Origin: Hydrogenophaga aromaticivorans
Lineage (GTDB): Bacteria; Pseudomonadota; Gammaproteobacteria; Burkholderiales; Burkholderiaceae_C
Assembly (NCBI RefSeq): GCF_013387465.1
Contig: NZ_VYGV01000001.1
Coordinates: 242,501 to 306,500, forward strand
Direction: 5' to 3'
Length of the DNA: 64,000 nucleotides
Part shown: positions 18,475 to 26,545 of the stretch, one piece after another
How the letters are laid out: each line of letters starts with the position of its first letter
Position numbering within the stretch: the first letter of the stretch is position 1
The notes under the pieces: model-generated
What the model saw: the letters and a program-made list of their open reading frames with translations, nothing else
What the model was told of the DNA's origin: nothing
Databases searched by the model: none
Position numbers and translations under genes: made by a program

Positions 18475-20685
18475 ATGCTCCAGAAGCTGCTTTCCTGCGC
18501 CACCCGCTCTGCCCGGCGACTGCTCCCGGCCTTGTCGCTGAGCCTGCTGCTGCCACTCGCCGTGCAGGCGCAGGGCATCCTCGGTGGCGCCACCAGCCAG
18601 ACCCCGCCCCAGATGGTGCAGGCCGAGCTGCTGGCCCACGCGCCCGACGGCGCCGCGCCCGGCGCCAAGCTCTGGGTCGGCCTGCAGCTCACCCACACCC
18701 CCGAGTGGCACACCTACTGGAAGAATTCCGGCGACTCCGGCCTGCCCACCGAACTGCAGTGGACCCTGCCCGAGGGTGTGACGGCCGGTGACATCGCCTG
18801 GCCCACGCCGCGCAAGTTCCCACTCGGCACGCTGGCCAACTACGGCTACGACGGCACCGTGCTGCTGCCGGTGCCGCTGACCGTCGCGCCCGACTTCAAA
18901 GGCAGCCACGTGGACGTGCAGCTTTACGCCGCCTGGCTCGCCTGCCGCAAGGAGTGCATTCCCGAAGAAGGCCGCTTCACGCTGCGCGTCCCCGTGCAAG
19001 GATCCACCGCGCTGAACGGCCTGGCGTTCGAAGCCGCGCTGGCCGCCGGCCCGAAAGACCAGCCCGCCGCCGACAGCACGCTGACGCCCGAACCCGGTTT
19101 CCTGAACGCCTCGCTCGCCGGCCTGCCCGCGGCCTGGCAGGGGCAAAAACTGGAGTTTTTCCCTGAAACCACCGGCCTGATCGAACCCGGTGCCGCCTGG
19201 ACCCAGGCCTGGGACGGCGCTCGCTGGACCGCGCGCGTGCCGCTCTCGCCGCAGCGCAGCGACAGCCCGGCCCAGTTGGCGCTGGTAGTTGCCCAGGCCA
19301 ACCCGCCCGGTGAAGGCGCGGGCCGTACCGGTGCGCGGATGACCGTGCCGGTGCAGGGCAACTGGCCCGCCGCCGCGGCCCTGCCGGTGGCCGTGCCCGA
19401 CGCGCTGCAGGCCGCGCTCGACGCCAACGCCGCCCGCGCCACGGCCCCGGCGGGCCCGACGGGCGCCCCGATCACGCTCTGGGCCGCGCTGATCGGCGCC
19501 CTTTTGGGCGGTGTGATCCTCAACCTCATGCCCTGCGTGTTCCCGGTGCTCGCGATCAAGGTGCTGGCGTTCGCCAAACACGCCGGCGACCGCAGCGCCC
19601 ACCGCGCCAACGGCCTGGCCTACACCGCCGGTGTGGTGCTCTCCTTCCTGGCGCTCGGCGGCCTGTTGCTGGGCCTGCGCGCCGCGGGCGAACAGCTCGG
19701 CTGGGGCTTCCAGCTGCAAAGCCCGGGCGTGGTGGCCGCGCTGGCCGTGCTGTTCACCCTGATCGGCCTCAACCTCGCCGGCCTGTTCGAATTCGGCAGT
19801 GTGCTGCCCAGCGGCCTGGCCAGCCTGCAGGCCAAAAACCCCACAGCCGATGCCTTCCTGACCGGCGTGCTCGCCACGGCCATCGCCTCGCCCTGCACCG
19901 CACCGTTCATGGGCGCTTCGCTCGGCCTGGCCATCGGTCTGCCCACGGTGCAGGCGCTGGCCGTGTTCGGCGCGCTCGGTCTGGGCATGGCGCTGCCCTA
20001 TCTGGTCGCCAGCTGGTGGCCCGCCGTGGCACGCGCGTTGCCGCGTCCCGGCGCTTGGATGGACACCTTCCGCCGGGGCATGGCCTTCCCCATGTTCGCC
20101 ACCGTGGTCTGGCTGCTCTGGGTGCTGGGCCAGCAGAGCGGCATCGACGGCGCCGCGGCGCTGCTCATGCTGCTGGTGGTGTTGGCGCTGCTGGTGTGGG
20201 CGCTCGGCCTGCGCGGCAAGAGCCGCACCGTGCTGGCCAGCCTCTCGCTCGCCGGCCTGCTGTGGCTGGGCTGGAGCGTGGGGCCGAACGTCACGCGCCT
20301 GCAGGACGCGAGCCCCGGCGCCGAGGTCGCCACCGCCGTGCAGGGCGTGAGCTGGCAAGCCTGGAGCCCCGAGCGCCAGGCCGCGCTGCTGGCCGAAGGC
20401 CGCCCCGTGTTTGTGGACTTCACCGCCGCCTGGTGCGTGACCTGCCAGTACAACAAGCGCACCACGCTCGCCAACGCCGATGTGCTGGGCGAAATCGCCG
20501 CCAAAAACGTGGCTCTGCTGCGCGCCGACTGGACCCGCCGCGACCCGGCCGTGACCGCCGAACTCGCCCGCCTGGGCCGCAACGGCGTGCCGGTGTATGC
20601 CATCCACCAGAACGGGCAGGCGCCGCAGGTGCTGTCCGAGGTGCTGGGCGTGGACGAGGTTCGCGCCGTGATCGCTGGGCTGTAG
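18475..20685 (+). CDS. DsbD/ScsB-type protein-disulfide reductase
   Basis: A 736-residue inner-membrane electron conduit. It has a signal peptide (residues 1-28, ending VQAQG) and a periplasmic N-terminal domain of about 300 residues with a Cys pair in AWLACRKECIPEEG. A membrane core of about eight helices follows, with NLMPCVFPVLAIK and ASPCTAPFMGASLG (the two redox Cys). The C-terminal thioredoxin-like domain has the WCVTC active site (TAAWCVTCQYNK). It passes reducing power from cytoplasmic thioredoxin to periplasmic partners. I used the ATG at 18475 because the upstream in-frame stretch lacks a signal sequence. A thioredoxin-fold protein lies downstream and may be a partner. Confidence 0.92.
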   Translation: MLQKLLSCATRSARRLLPALSLSLLLPLAVQAQGILGGATSQTPPQMVQAELLAHAPDGAAPGAKLWVGLQLTHTPEWHTYWKNSGDSGLPTELQWTLPEGVTAGDIAWPTPRKFPLGTLANYGYDGTVLLPVPLTVAPDFKGSHVDVQLYAAWLACRKECIPEEGRFTLRVPVQGSTALNGLAFEAALAAGPKDQPAADSTLTPEPGFLNASLAGLPAAWQGQKLEFFPETTGLIEPGAAWTQAWDGARWTARVPLSPQRSDSPAQLALVVAQANPPGEGAGRTGARMTVPVQGNWPAAAALPVAVPDALQAALDANAARATAPAGPTGAPITLWAALIGALLGGVILNLMPCVFPVLAIKVLAFAKHAGDRSAHRANGLAYTAGVVLSFLALGGLLLGLRAAGEQLGWGFQLQSPGVVAALAVLFTLIGLNLAGLFEFGSVLPSGLASLQAKNPTADAFLTGVLATAIASPCTAPFMGASLGLAIGLPTVQALAVFGALGLGMALPYLVASWWPAVARALPRPGAWMDTFRRGMAFPMFATVVWLLWVLGQQSGIDGAAALLMLLVVLALLVWALGLRGKSRTVLASLSLAGLLWLGWSVGPNVTRLQDASPGAEVATAVQGVSWQAWSPERQAALLAEGRPVFVDFTAAWCVTCQYNKRTTLANADVLGEIAAKNVALLRADWTRRDPAVTAELARLGRNGVPVYAIHQNGQAPQVLSEVLGVDEVRAVIAGL

Positions 20686-20686
20686 G

Positions 20687-20769
20687 CGCCCCCCCGCGCC
20701 GCCTGCGGTGTCACCCTCCCCAAGGGGGCGCACCTGGCGGCCTGGCGAGACCGGTTCCGCGGGTGCCTT
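20687..20769 (+). repeat. dispersed GC-rich palindromic repeat, copy 3
   Basis: The third copy of the repeat seen at 11941-12026 and 16852-16936, starting just after the DsbD stop. It contains the hairpin-forming CACCCTCCCCAAGGGGGCG and the tail GGCGGCCTGGCGAGACCGG. It fills most of the 142-bp gap before the redoxin gene. Confidence 0.75.
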
Positions 20770-20827
20770 GAACCAAAACGTCTCCGCGCTTGTCATAGGT
20801 TCTCTGTCATCCCACGGAGCCAAGACC

Positions 20828-21454
20828 ATGCTGCAACGCCGCCAACTCGTCACCCTGGGCACCGGTGCCCTGGTTCTGCCCCACCTGCTGGCCCTGCGCT
20901 TGGCCCACGCCGCCGCCAGCGTCGGCCAGCCCGCGCCCGACTTCACGCTGAGCGACACCGCGGGCAAACCCGTCAAGCTCTCGCAATTCAAGGGCAAACC
21001 GGTGGTGCTGGAGTGGAACAACCCTGGCTGCCCCTTCGTGCGCAAGCATTACCAGGGCAACATGCAGACGCTGCAGAAAGACTTCACCCGCCAGGGTGTG
21101 GTCTGGCTGGCCATCAACTCCACCGAAGACGCCAGCGCCGACTACCTCAGCCCGCCCCAGCTCGCGCGCTGGATGCAGGACAAAGGCGCCAGCCCCAGCG
21201 CCACGCTGATGGACGAAGACGGCCAGGTCGGCATGGCCTACGGCGCGCGCGTCACGCCCCACATGTACATCGTCAACGCCCAGGGCCTGCTGGCCTACGC
21301 CGGCGCCATCGACAGCATCCCGACCGCGCGCGTGGCCGACATTCAAAAAGCCACCAACCACGTGCGCCAGGGCCTGGGCGAACTGCTGGCGGGCAAACCC
21401 CTGAGCACCACCACCAGCCAGGCCTACGGCTGCAGCATCAAGTACAAGAGCTGA
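20828..21454 (+). CDS. exported thioredoxin-fold redoxin (AhpC/TSA-like)
   Basis: A 208-residue protein with an N-terminal export signal that resembles a Tat signal (MLQRRQLVTLGTG, hydrophobic core, AHA cleavage region near residue 27). The mature part begins VGQPAPDFTLSDTAGKPVKL and carries a single cysteine in WNNPGCPFVRKHY, where thioredoxins have CxxC. This matches a group of periplasmic peroxiredoxin-like proteins of unknown partner. A second Cys lies near the C terminus (YGCSIKYKS). The start at 20828 gives the complete signal peptide. Its place after the DsbD-type gene suggests DsbD may reduce it, but a repeat separates the two genes. Confidence 0.85.
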   Translation: MLQRRQLVTLGTGALVLPHLLALRLAHAAASVGQPAPDFTLSDTAGKPVKLSQFKGKPVVLEWNNPGCPFVRKHYQGNMQTLQKDFTRQGVVWLAINSTEDASADYLSPPQLARWMQDKGASPSATLMDEDGQVGMAYGARVTPHMYIVNAQGLLAYAGAIDSIPTARVADIQKATNHVRQGLGELLAGKPLSTTTSQAYGCSIKYKS

Positions 21455-21487
21455 GCCCCGGGCGCAGCCTCGGCGGCAGCGCTTTCT

Positions 21488-21762
21488 TCATGCCGCTGGG
21501 CCACCATCCGCTTCAACGGAGATGCCTTGGGTCTCGGCCCAAGCCAGCAGCGCCTCGTTCACGGCCGCTTCCTCGAACGCATACCCGGCCCGCAGCTTTC
21601 CTCCAGCGCAGCCAGGACCGGACTGTCGGGATCCACGGGAACACCGGCCTCAAAGCAATGGATCGCCCTGGACGCGGGGCAGACGCAGGCTTCGTTGTCG
21701 CCACCTGCGCCGGCGGAGACCCCTTCGTACGCCAGCACCAAGTCGTCGAGTTTCACGCTCAT
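21488..21762 (-). pseudogene. decayed UPF0158-like gene (frameshift and internal deletion)
   Basis: The minus strand starts with ATG at 21762 encoding MSVKLDDLVLAYEGVSAG, which looks like the N terminus of UPF0158 proteins as I remember them. The frame then runs into unrelated sequence. A second frame, entered near 21590, encodes RAGYAFEEAAVNEALLAWAE and ends at 21488, matching the acidic C-terminal part of that family. The span is 275 nt, not a multiple of three, and only about half the usual family length, so the middle is missing. I read this as a broken remnant. An alternative is a short, frameshifted, non-functional ORF of unrelated origin. Confidence 0.5.
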
Positions 21763-21830
21763 GTCTGCCTGTGTCGAGTGGGTTGCCTCACCCCGTTCGT
21801 CCGCCGAACCGGGGAAGCAAGTGGTGTTCT

Positions 21831-22562
21831 TCATTCATGGGGCGCCGCGGTGGTGACCAGAAGGTAACCCCTGGTTCTCCCGGAATCGGCGTCAACCGTG
21901 TTCATCGCGTCCCAGAGTCTGGACACCGGAACCCAAGCGTAAGGGTACTTGTGAGCCGCGACATCGAGGACCAGCAGGCGGTCGGTTGCCGGACTGAAGG
22001 CGCCGATGGGCGAAATGTGTCCGGCACCGGACTGGCCAAGCCCCCGGCGGTCGTAGTTGGCCACCAGGAAGGTGTGCGGTTCGGAGAGGGTCGCTTGTGC
22101 GGCCGTTCGAAACGAAGCAAGGTCGGTGTTTTCGGCGTGGACGATGCGGACCTGCAGGCCGTGTGCGCGCAGGACCCGGGCGAGTTCCTCGAGGGTGAGC
22201 CCGGCAAACGACACCGCCAGTTCGCTCTTGATCGCACGGACCGCGGGGCTGAAGAGCGTCGATTGATTGACCCGGGGTTGGGGACCGAGCGCAGCGTTGA
22301 TGACCGCCGCACCTGTGGCAGGGCCGCAAAAGGCACGGCGCTTCTGGGGTAGCAGGAAGGGTTCGAGTTGTCCATGGTCGGTCTTGCTCGGAGACGCCAA
22401 CAGCAGCGCCCGACCGTCCCGCGAAGAGGCGGCGATCAGCTCGGCCCCGAGAGGCAGGTTCTCGACCGGGGGTGCGGAGAACGCGTACCAGGCCACGCCC
22501 GCGGCCATCAACAGGGCTGTCGCCAACACCCCAAAAGCCCCCCACCGGAGCACCCGTCTCAT
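21831..22562 (-). CDS. phytochelatin-synthase-like papain-fold peptidase
   Basis: A 243-residue protein with an N-terminal membrane anchor or signal (about 8-30) followed by a single phytochelatin synthase catalytic domain. The papain-like triad is readable: C79 in AFCGPATGA, H182 in GAGHISPIGAFS, and D200 in LLVLDVAAHKYPYAWVP. The late WDAMNTVD motif is also typical. Short prokaryotic members mostly cleave glutathione to gamma-glutamylcysteine, and some make phytochelatins that bind cadmium or other metals. The N-terminal segment suggests it acts in the periplasm. It lies in a small accessory patch next to a decayed gene. Confidence 0.85.
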   Translation of the reverse strand: MRRVLRWGAFGVLATALLMAAGVAWYAFSAPPVENLPLGAELIAASSRDGRALLLASPSKTDHGQLEPFLLPQKRRAFCGPATGAAVINAALGPQPRVNQSTLFSPAVRAIKSELAVSFAGLTLEELARVLRAHGLQVRIVHAENTDLASFRTAAQATLSEPHTFLVANYDRRGLGQSGAGHISPIGAFSPATDRLLVLDVAAHKYPYAWVPVSRLWDAMNTVDADSGRTRGYLLVTTAAPHE

Positions 22563-23288
22563 GGGTACGCGGCGTCCGTTGTGACGCGTGGTGAGGTGAC
22601 CGGCTTTGGCATGGCATCGAATTCATTCCGCCGGAGAGCGACACGCCCCACAGCGCTGGTTTCCATCGGGGTCCCGAAAGCAGGCGCTGGCACGATGCCC
22701 GCGGTGCTCAGGCCTCGACCCGGCTGACCTTCGGGAGGCTGCCCTTGGGCGGGAGCGCCGCTGAACCGCTCTCGGCAGAAAACGCGAACATGTTGCCAAC
22801 GCGGGTGGAGGGCGTCAATCTGCGACCCAACGTGGCAAGGGGTCGTCCGCCAGAGAAAACCCTGCAAAAAGGGCATTTGGCAGCGCTCACTTATGCACAA
22901 ATTCTGTGCCACGGACCCGCAGCGAACGCCAGGAGGAAAAACCACCCTCCCAGGGTGGCGCATCGGGTGCACATCCGCGAAGACCGTTGATTTCATTGGC
23001 TTCTGGAGCCTGCTTTTTTTCCGTGCAATTCAAGCAAGCCCTTGATTTAAAAGGCCTCCCGGCCTGTGCCCAGACACTATCAACAAAGTTATCCACAGAA
23101 ACTCTGGACAGCGGCAAAAGCCAAAGCAAATCAAAGACTTACACCGCATTCCCACAGTTCAACCGAAGAAAGAGACCGCGCGGGGTCTGCTGGCACCCGG
23201 GCAGCGAAGCGCGACCGGGCCTTGGCGCGCGGTGGCCCTGCCGGAAGGGACTCTGGATGGAACGCAGGTGCCGGTCTGTGCGCAGCGC
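22563..23288. other. 726-bp intergenic region containing repeat element copy A
   Basis: No convincing gene is visible between the phytochelatin-synthase-like gene and the DUF4396 gene. The first about 320 bp show nothing recognisable. The stretch 22886-23175 is a diverged copy of the sequence upstream of priA and carries two perfect DnaA boxes (described separately). The remainder to 23288 shows nothing notable. Confidence 0.6.
22886..23175 (+). repeat. duplicated intergenic element with DnaA boxes, copy A
   Basis: This block aligns with 26259-26537. Shared strings include CTCACTTATGCACAAAT, CTGCTTTTTTTCCG, CCCTTGATTTA, TATCAACAAAGTTATCCACA and AAATCAAAGACTTACA. Perfect DnaA boxes (TTATNCACA) lie at 22891-22899 and 23089-23097. 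Long blocks are identical and substitutions show no coding pattern. No gene is attached downstream in this copy. Confidence 0.8.
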
Positions 23289-23792
23289 TCAATGGTGAGC
23301 ATGAGCCACTGCGTGGCCCCGACCTCGGGCAATGAGCCAACGGTTGACCGGGTACGCGGCCAGGCCTGCGACGGCGAGTGAAACCGCCATGCTGACCCAG
23401 AAGAACAGGGAGTCGATGGAAGCGTCCATGGCGCCGGGAATGGCCAACATGAGGGCGTTGTCAACGATCTCCATGAGGGTGATGGAGGCCGCGTCGGCGG
23501 CGAGCGCGATCTTGAGTGCGGCCTTGAGCGGGTATCCCCGGCGGAGGAAGGGGAGCGCGGTGAGCGCAAAGCCGGCAAAAAATGCAAGACCGACCGCCAG
23601 GGCGATGGTGGCGCTGTTGCTCCACCCCCAGGCGGTTCCGATGAGCAGGCCCGCCACTTCGCCGATGGCGCAGCCCAGAAGGCAGTGCAGTGTGGCCACC
23701 AGCGCCGTGCGGTTCAGTGAGTCGCCACCCTGGCTGGCTGGGCGCTGCCCGCCATGGCCGGCGGGATGAGGAACGGGGTGCGCGTGATCCAT
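23289..23792 (-). CDS. DUF4396-type small membrane protein
   Basis: A 167-residue inner-membrane protein with four or five hydrophobic helices after a 30-residue polar N terminus. Both ends are rich in histidine (MDHAHPVPHPAGHGG at the start, HAVAHAHH at the end), which may bind metal. The core (LHCLLGCAIGEVAGLLIG and TLMEIVDNALML) resembles DUF4396 proteins, whose function is unknown. The ATG at 23792 has an AAGGAG ribosome binding site six bases upstream, which decides the start. It is downstream of, and may share a promoter with, the methyltransferase gene. Confidence 0.75.
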   Translation of the reverse strand: MDHAHPVPHPAGHGGQRPASQGGDSLNRTALVATLHCLLGCAIGEVAGLLIGTAWGWSNSATIALAVGLAFFAGFALTALPFLRRGYPLKAALKIALAADAASITLMEIVDNALMLAIPGAMDASIDSLFFWVSMAVSLAVAGLAAYPVNRWLIARGRGHAVAHAHH

Positions 23793-24000
23793 GTTGAAGC
23801 TCCTTGGTCGAGTCGGGGACCACAGCCTGGACGTTCCCATCATGGGAAGGTCAAGCGGCACGTTCAAAGCAGGGTTATCCGACGCGCGACCTTGGGTCCC
23901 ACCACACCGTTGCGGCCACGGGTTCAGAGCCCAGGATGAAACGGCGGGCACACAGGACGCAGGCCGCAGCGGGTCCGGGTCCGGGTCCGGTTGGACAAAA

Positions 24001-24810
24001 TCAGGTGTCGCGGCGCACCCTGCCGCGGACGGCCCAGGCCCGCGAACTGAGCGAGATGGCACCGTCCGCTGCCTGCGGCAACGCCGACTTCAGCTGGTCT
24101 CTCAGACTGGCGCGTTGTGCTTCGGGCAGTGACATCGCATAGGCTGGCGCGGGCCCCTGTCCGCCGAGAAAGGGACGCCAGTAGTCGTCGAAGTCGGCGA
24201 ACGCCGCTGTCACTTGGAGAGGGCCCGTTTCCACCTCGGTGAGTCCGGCGAACTCGAAGGCCGCGTTCAGGGCGGATGGCTCGCACAGTGGGAAGCGCGA
24301 ACCTTCGTGGAGGGGTGCGGCCGCTGGATCCAGAGACACCGCAACGTCCCAGAAGACCCTGATGATCTCCATGCCATCGGCGTAGTCCCAGACATAGGCG
24401 GCGATGGTGCCACCGCTGGCAGCGACCCGTTGCATCTCCGCGAGGGCGGCCGGCAACGCAGGAACAAAGTTCAGCACCAGCCCCGAGACGACGACGTCAC
24501 ATGCGGCGTCATCCAGCGGGAGCGCTGCCGCATCGCCAGCCAGGAAGCGGGCTCGGCCGGCGAGGTTCTGGGCCGCCAGCTGGAGGAATCCCTCAGAAGG
24601 TTCGACGCCCACCAGACTGCTGGGGCGGCAGTGATCCAGGATGGCGGCGGACAGCGCGCCCGTGCCGCAGCCGACATCCAGCCACCGCTGGCCGGCGGGC
24701 TGGTCCAGCCAGGCCAGGAAGAGCGGGGCCATCCTGCGGCTCCAGCGGCCGATGTACTGTTCATACGGGTTGCCGCGTGCCCAGGTATCGGAAACAGGGG
24801 GGGTGTTCAT
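24001..24810 (-). CDS. class I SAM-dependent methyltransferase
   Basis: A 269-residue soluble Rossmann-fold methyltransferase. Motif I is WLDVGCGTGALSAAIL, the acidic residue ending motif II is in VGVEPSEG, motif III is in FLAGDAAALPL, and motif IV is in CDVVVSGLVLNF. This is the UbiE/Methyltransf_11/25 type. The substrate is unknown and the C-terminal domain gives no clear hint. It precedes the DUF4396 gene on the same strand, with 208 bp between, and is divergent from hemE with 242 bp between their starts. Confidence 0.85.
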   Translation of the reverse strand: MNTPPVSDTWARGNPYEQYIGRWSRRMAPLFLAWLDQPAGQRWLDVGCGTGALSAAILDHCRPSSLVGVEPSEGFLQLAAQNLAGRARFLAGDAAALPLDDAACDVVVSGLVLNFVPALPAALAEMQRVAASGGTIAAYVWDYADGMEIIRVFWDVAVSLDPAAAPLHEGSRFPLCEPSALNAAFEFAGLTEVETGPLQVTAAFADFDDYWRPFLGGQGPAPAYAMSLPEAQRASLRDQLKSALPQAADGAISLSSRAWAVRGRVRRDT

Positions 24811-25052
24811 CGCTTGCGACCTCCGCGGATTCGATTTGCGAGGGCTGGCGAGCTGATTGGCGAGCAGCGGGCATCAGCCGCGAAACGGGCGGTTTGTTTT
24901 CTTCTTCTGAACAGGCAGTGTAAGTTTCAACCACCGATCCGGGCAATGGCCGATACCGCCTGACCCGCCTGCCTGCGCTGGCTCAAAGTGCGGACAAAGC
25001 CCAGGCGGGATAATCGCGGCTTCCCTTTGACGCCACCGCACCGGACACCCCC

Positions 25053-26147
25053 ATGAGCTTTGCCCCCCTGCAGAACGACACCTTCCTGCGCGCCTGCCTG
25101 CGCCAATCGACCGACCACACGCCGGTGTGGCTGATGCGCCAGGCCGGCCGCTACCTGCCGGAGTACTGCGCCACGCGCGCCCGGGCGGGTTCGTTCATGG
25201 GGCTGGCGACGAATGTGGACTACGCGACCGAGGTGACGCTGCAGCCTCTGGAGCGTTATGCGCTGGACGCGGCGATCCTGTTCTCGGACATCCTGACCGT
25301 GCCGGACGCGATGGGCCTGGGCCTGTCGTTCGCGCAGGGTGAGGGCCCGAAGTTTGCCAAGACGGTGCGCACCGAGGCCGACGTGGCCACGCTGGCCGTG
25401 CCGGACATGGCCAAGCTGCGCTACGTGTTTGACGCCGTGACCAGCATCCGCAAGGCGCTGAACGGCCGGGTGCCGCTGATCGGTTTTTCGGGCAGCCCCT
25501 GGACGCTGGCCTGCTACATGGTGGAGGGCGGCGGCTCGGACGACTACCGCGCCGTGAAGAGCCTGATGTACAGCCGTCCGGACCTGATGCACCGCATCCT
25601 GGCCATCAACGCCGACTCGGTGGCGACGTATCTGAACGCGCAGATCGAAGCGGGTGCGCAGGCCGTCATGATTTTCGACAGCTGGGGTGGCGTGCTGGCC
25701 GACGGCAAGTTCCAGGACTTTTCGCTGGCCTACACAAAGCGCGTGCTGGCGCAGCTGAAGACCGAGAAGGACGGCGTGAAGATCCCGCGCATCGTGTTCA
25801 CCAAGGGCGGCGGCCTGTGGCTGGACGACATGAAAGACCTGGACTGCGAAGCCCTGGGCCTGGACTGGACGGTGAATCTGGCCAAGGCGCGCGCGGCGGT
25901 GGGCGACTCGAAAGCCCTGCAGGGCAACATCGACCCCAATGTGCTGTTCGCCCCGCCGGAGGCGATCGACCGCGAAGTGGCGGCCGTGCTGGAAAGTTTC
26001 GGCCCGCCGCACCAGGGCGCCGGCACCGGCCCCACGCACATCTTCAACCTGGGCCACGGCATCAGCCAGTACACCCCGCCAGAGAACGTGAAGGTGCTGG
26101 TGGACGCGGTGCACACGCACTCGAAACGCCTGCGCACGCAAGGCTGA
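25053..26147 (+). CDS. hemE: uroporphyrinogen decarboxylase
   Basis: A 364-residue cytosolic enzyme that converts uroporphyrinogen III to coproporphyrinogen III in heme synthesis. Family signatures are [13 protein letters not shown] near the N terminus, the [10 protein letters not shown] segment with the essential aspartate, [17 protein letters not shown], and [13 protein letters not shown] near the C terminus. The length is normal. It lies 398 bp upstream of priA; a hemE-priA arrangement is, as I recall, common in Burkholderiales. The spacing contains a DnaA-box element, so the two genes need not be cotranscribed. Confidence 0.97.
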   Translation: MSFAPLQNDTFLRACLRQSTDHTPVWLMRQAGRYLPEYCATRARAGSFMGLATNVDYATEVTLQPLERYALDAAILFSDILTVPDAMGLGLSFAQGEGPKFAKTVRTEADVATLAVPDMAKLRYVFDAVTSIRKALNGRVPLIGFSGSPWTLACYMVEGGGSDDYRAVKSLMYSRPDLMHRILAINADSVATYLNAQIEAGAQAVMIFDSWGGVLADGKFQDFSLAYTKRVLAQLKTEKDGVKIPRIVFTKGGGLWLDDMKDLDCEALGLDWTVNLAKARAAVGDSKALQGNIDPNVLFAPPEAIDREVAAVLESFGPPHQGAGTGPTHIFNLGHGISQYTPPENVKVLVDAVHTHSKRLRTQG

Positions 26148-26545
26148 ACACGGTCCTGGCCAGACCGGCCGGGCGGTCCCGGACCGTCACAGGTGGGTCC
26201 AAAAACCGGCCGGCGACAAGCCCTTAGCACAAAAGCCGGAAAAAAACCGCTTGACACATCTCACTTATGCACAAATCTTGTGCTGCGGCGCCGCAACAAT
26301 TTTTCAGCGCTGGCGAATCGGTTCGGCGCCAGTCAACTCCCGCAAGTTGTTGATTTGATTGACTTTTGATTTCTGCTTTTTTTCCGGGCAGTCTAAGCAA
26401 ACCCTTGATTTACAAGGCTTCCCGGCCCGCAAAACGCACCTATCAACAAAGTTATCCACAGAAAGTCTGGATAGCCCCGGAAGCCATGACAAATCAAAGA
26501 CTTACATCGCTTTCCGACAGTTGAACTGAGGAAATCCCGCTAACC
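26148..26545. other. 398-bp hemE-priA intergenic region
   Basis: No gene is visible. The first about 110 bp are unremarkable, and from about 26259 the region is occupied by the duplicated element with DnaA boxes that runs up to the priA start. Confidence 0.7.
26259..26537 (+). repeat. duplicated intergenic element with DnaA boxes, copy B (upstream of priA)
   Basis: Homologous to 22886-23175. Perfect DnaA boxes lie at 26265-26273 (TTATGCACA) and 26452-26460 (TTATCCACA), 187 bp apart against 198 bp in copy A. Between them is an AT-rich stretch around 26345-26392 (TTGTTGATTTGATTGACTTT). It ends 8 bp before the priA start codon, so it includes the priA leader and probably its promoter. Confidence 0.8.

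Noticed and set aside
17791-21045. A 1084-codon open frame on the minus strand across cfa and the DsbD-type gene
   Set aside because: It is antisense to a well-supported plus-strand gene and its translation is Gly/Ala/His/Gln-rich without recognisable motifs.
22559-22996. A 145-codon minus-strand frame after the phytochelatin-synthase-like gene
   Set aside because: It has no recognisable features, overlaps the non-coding repeat element, and overlaps the start of the adjacent real gene.
23970-23987. Three perfect tandem GGGTCC hexamers
   Set aside because: Too short to be a minisatellite of note, located just past the end of the methyltransferase gene; probably slippage in GC-rich sequence.
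22887-26492. Similar short minus-strand peptides inside the two DnaA-box elements (shared SVDNFVD and CKSR-type segments)
   Set aside because: Both need TTG starts without ribosome binding sites, and in a codon-by-codon comparison nearly all differences change the residue. That is the pattern of a conserved DNA element, not of a protein.
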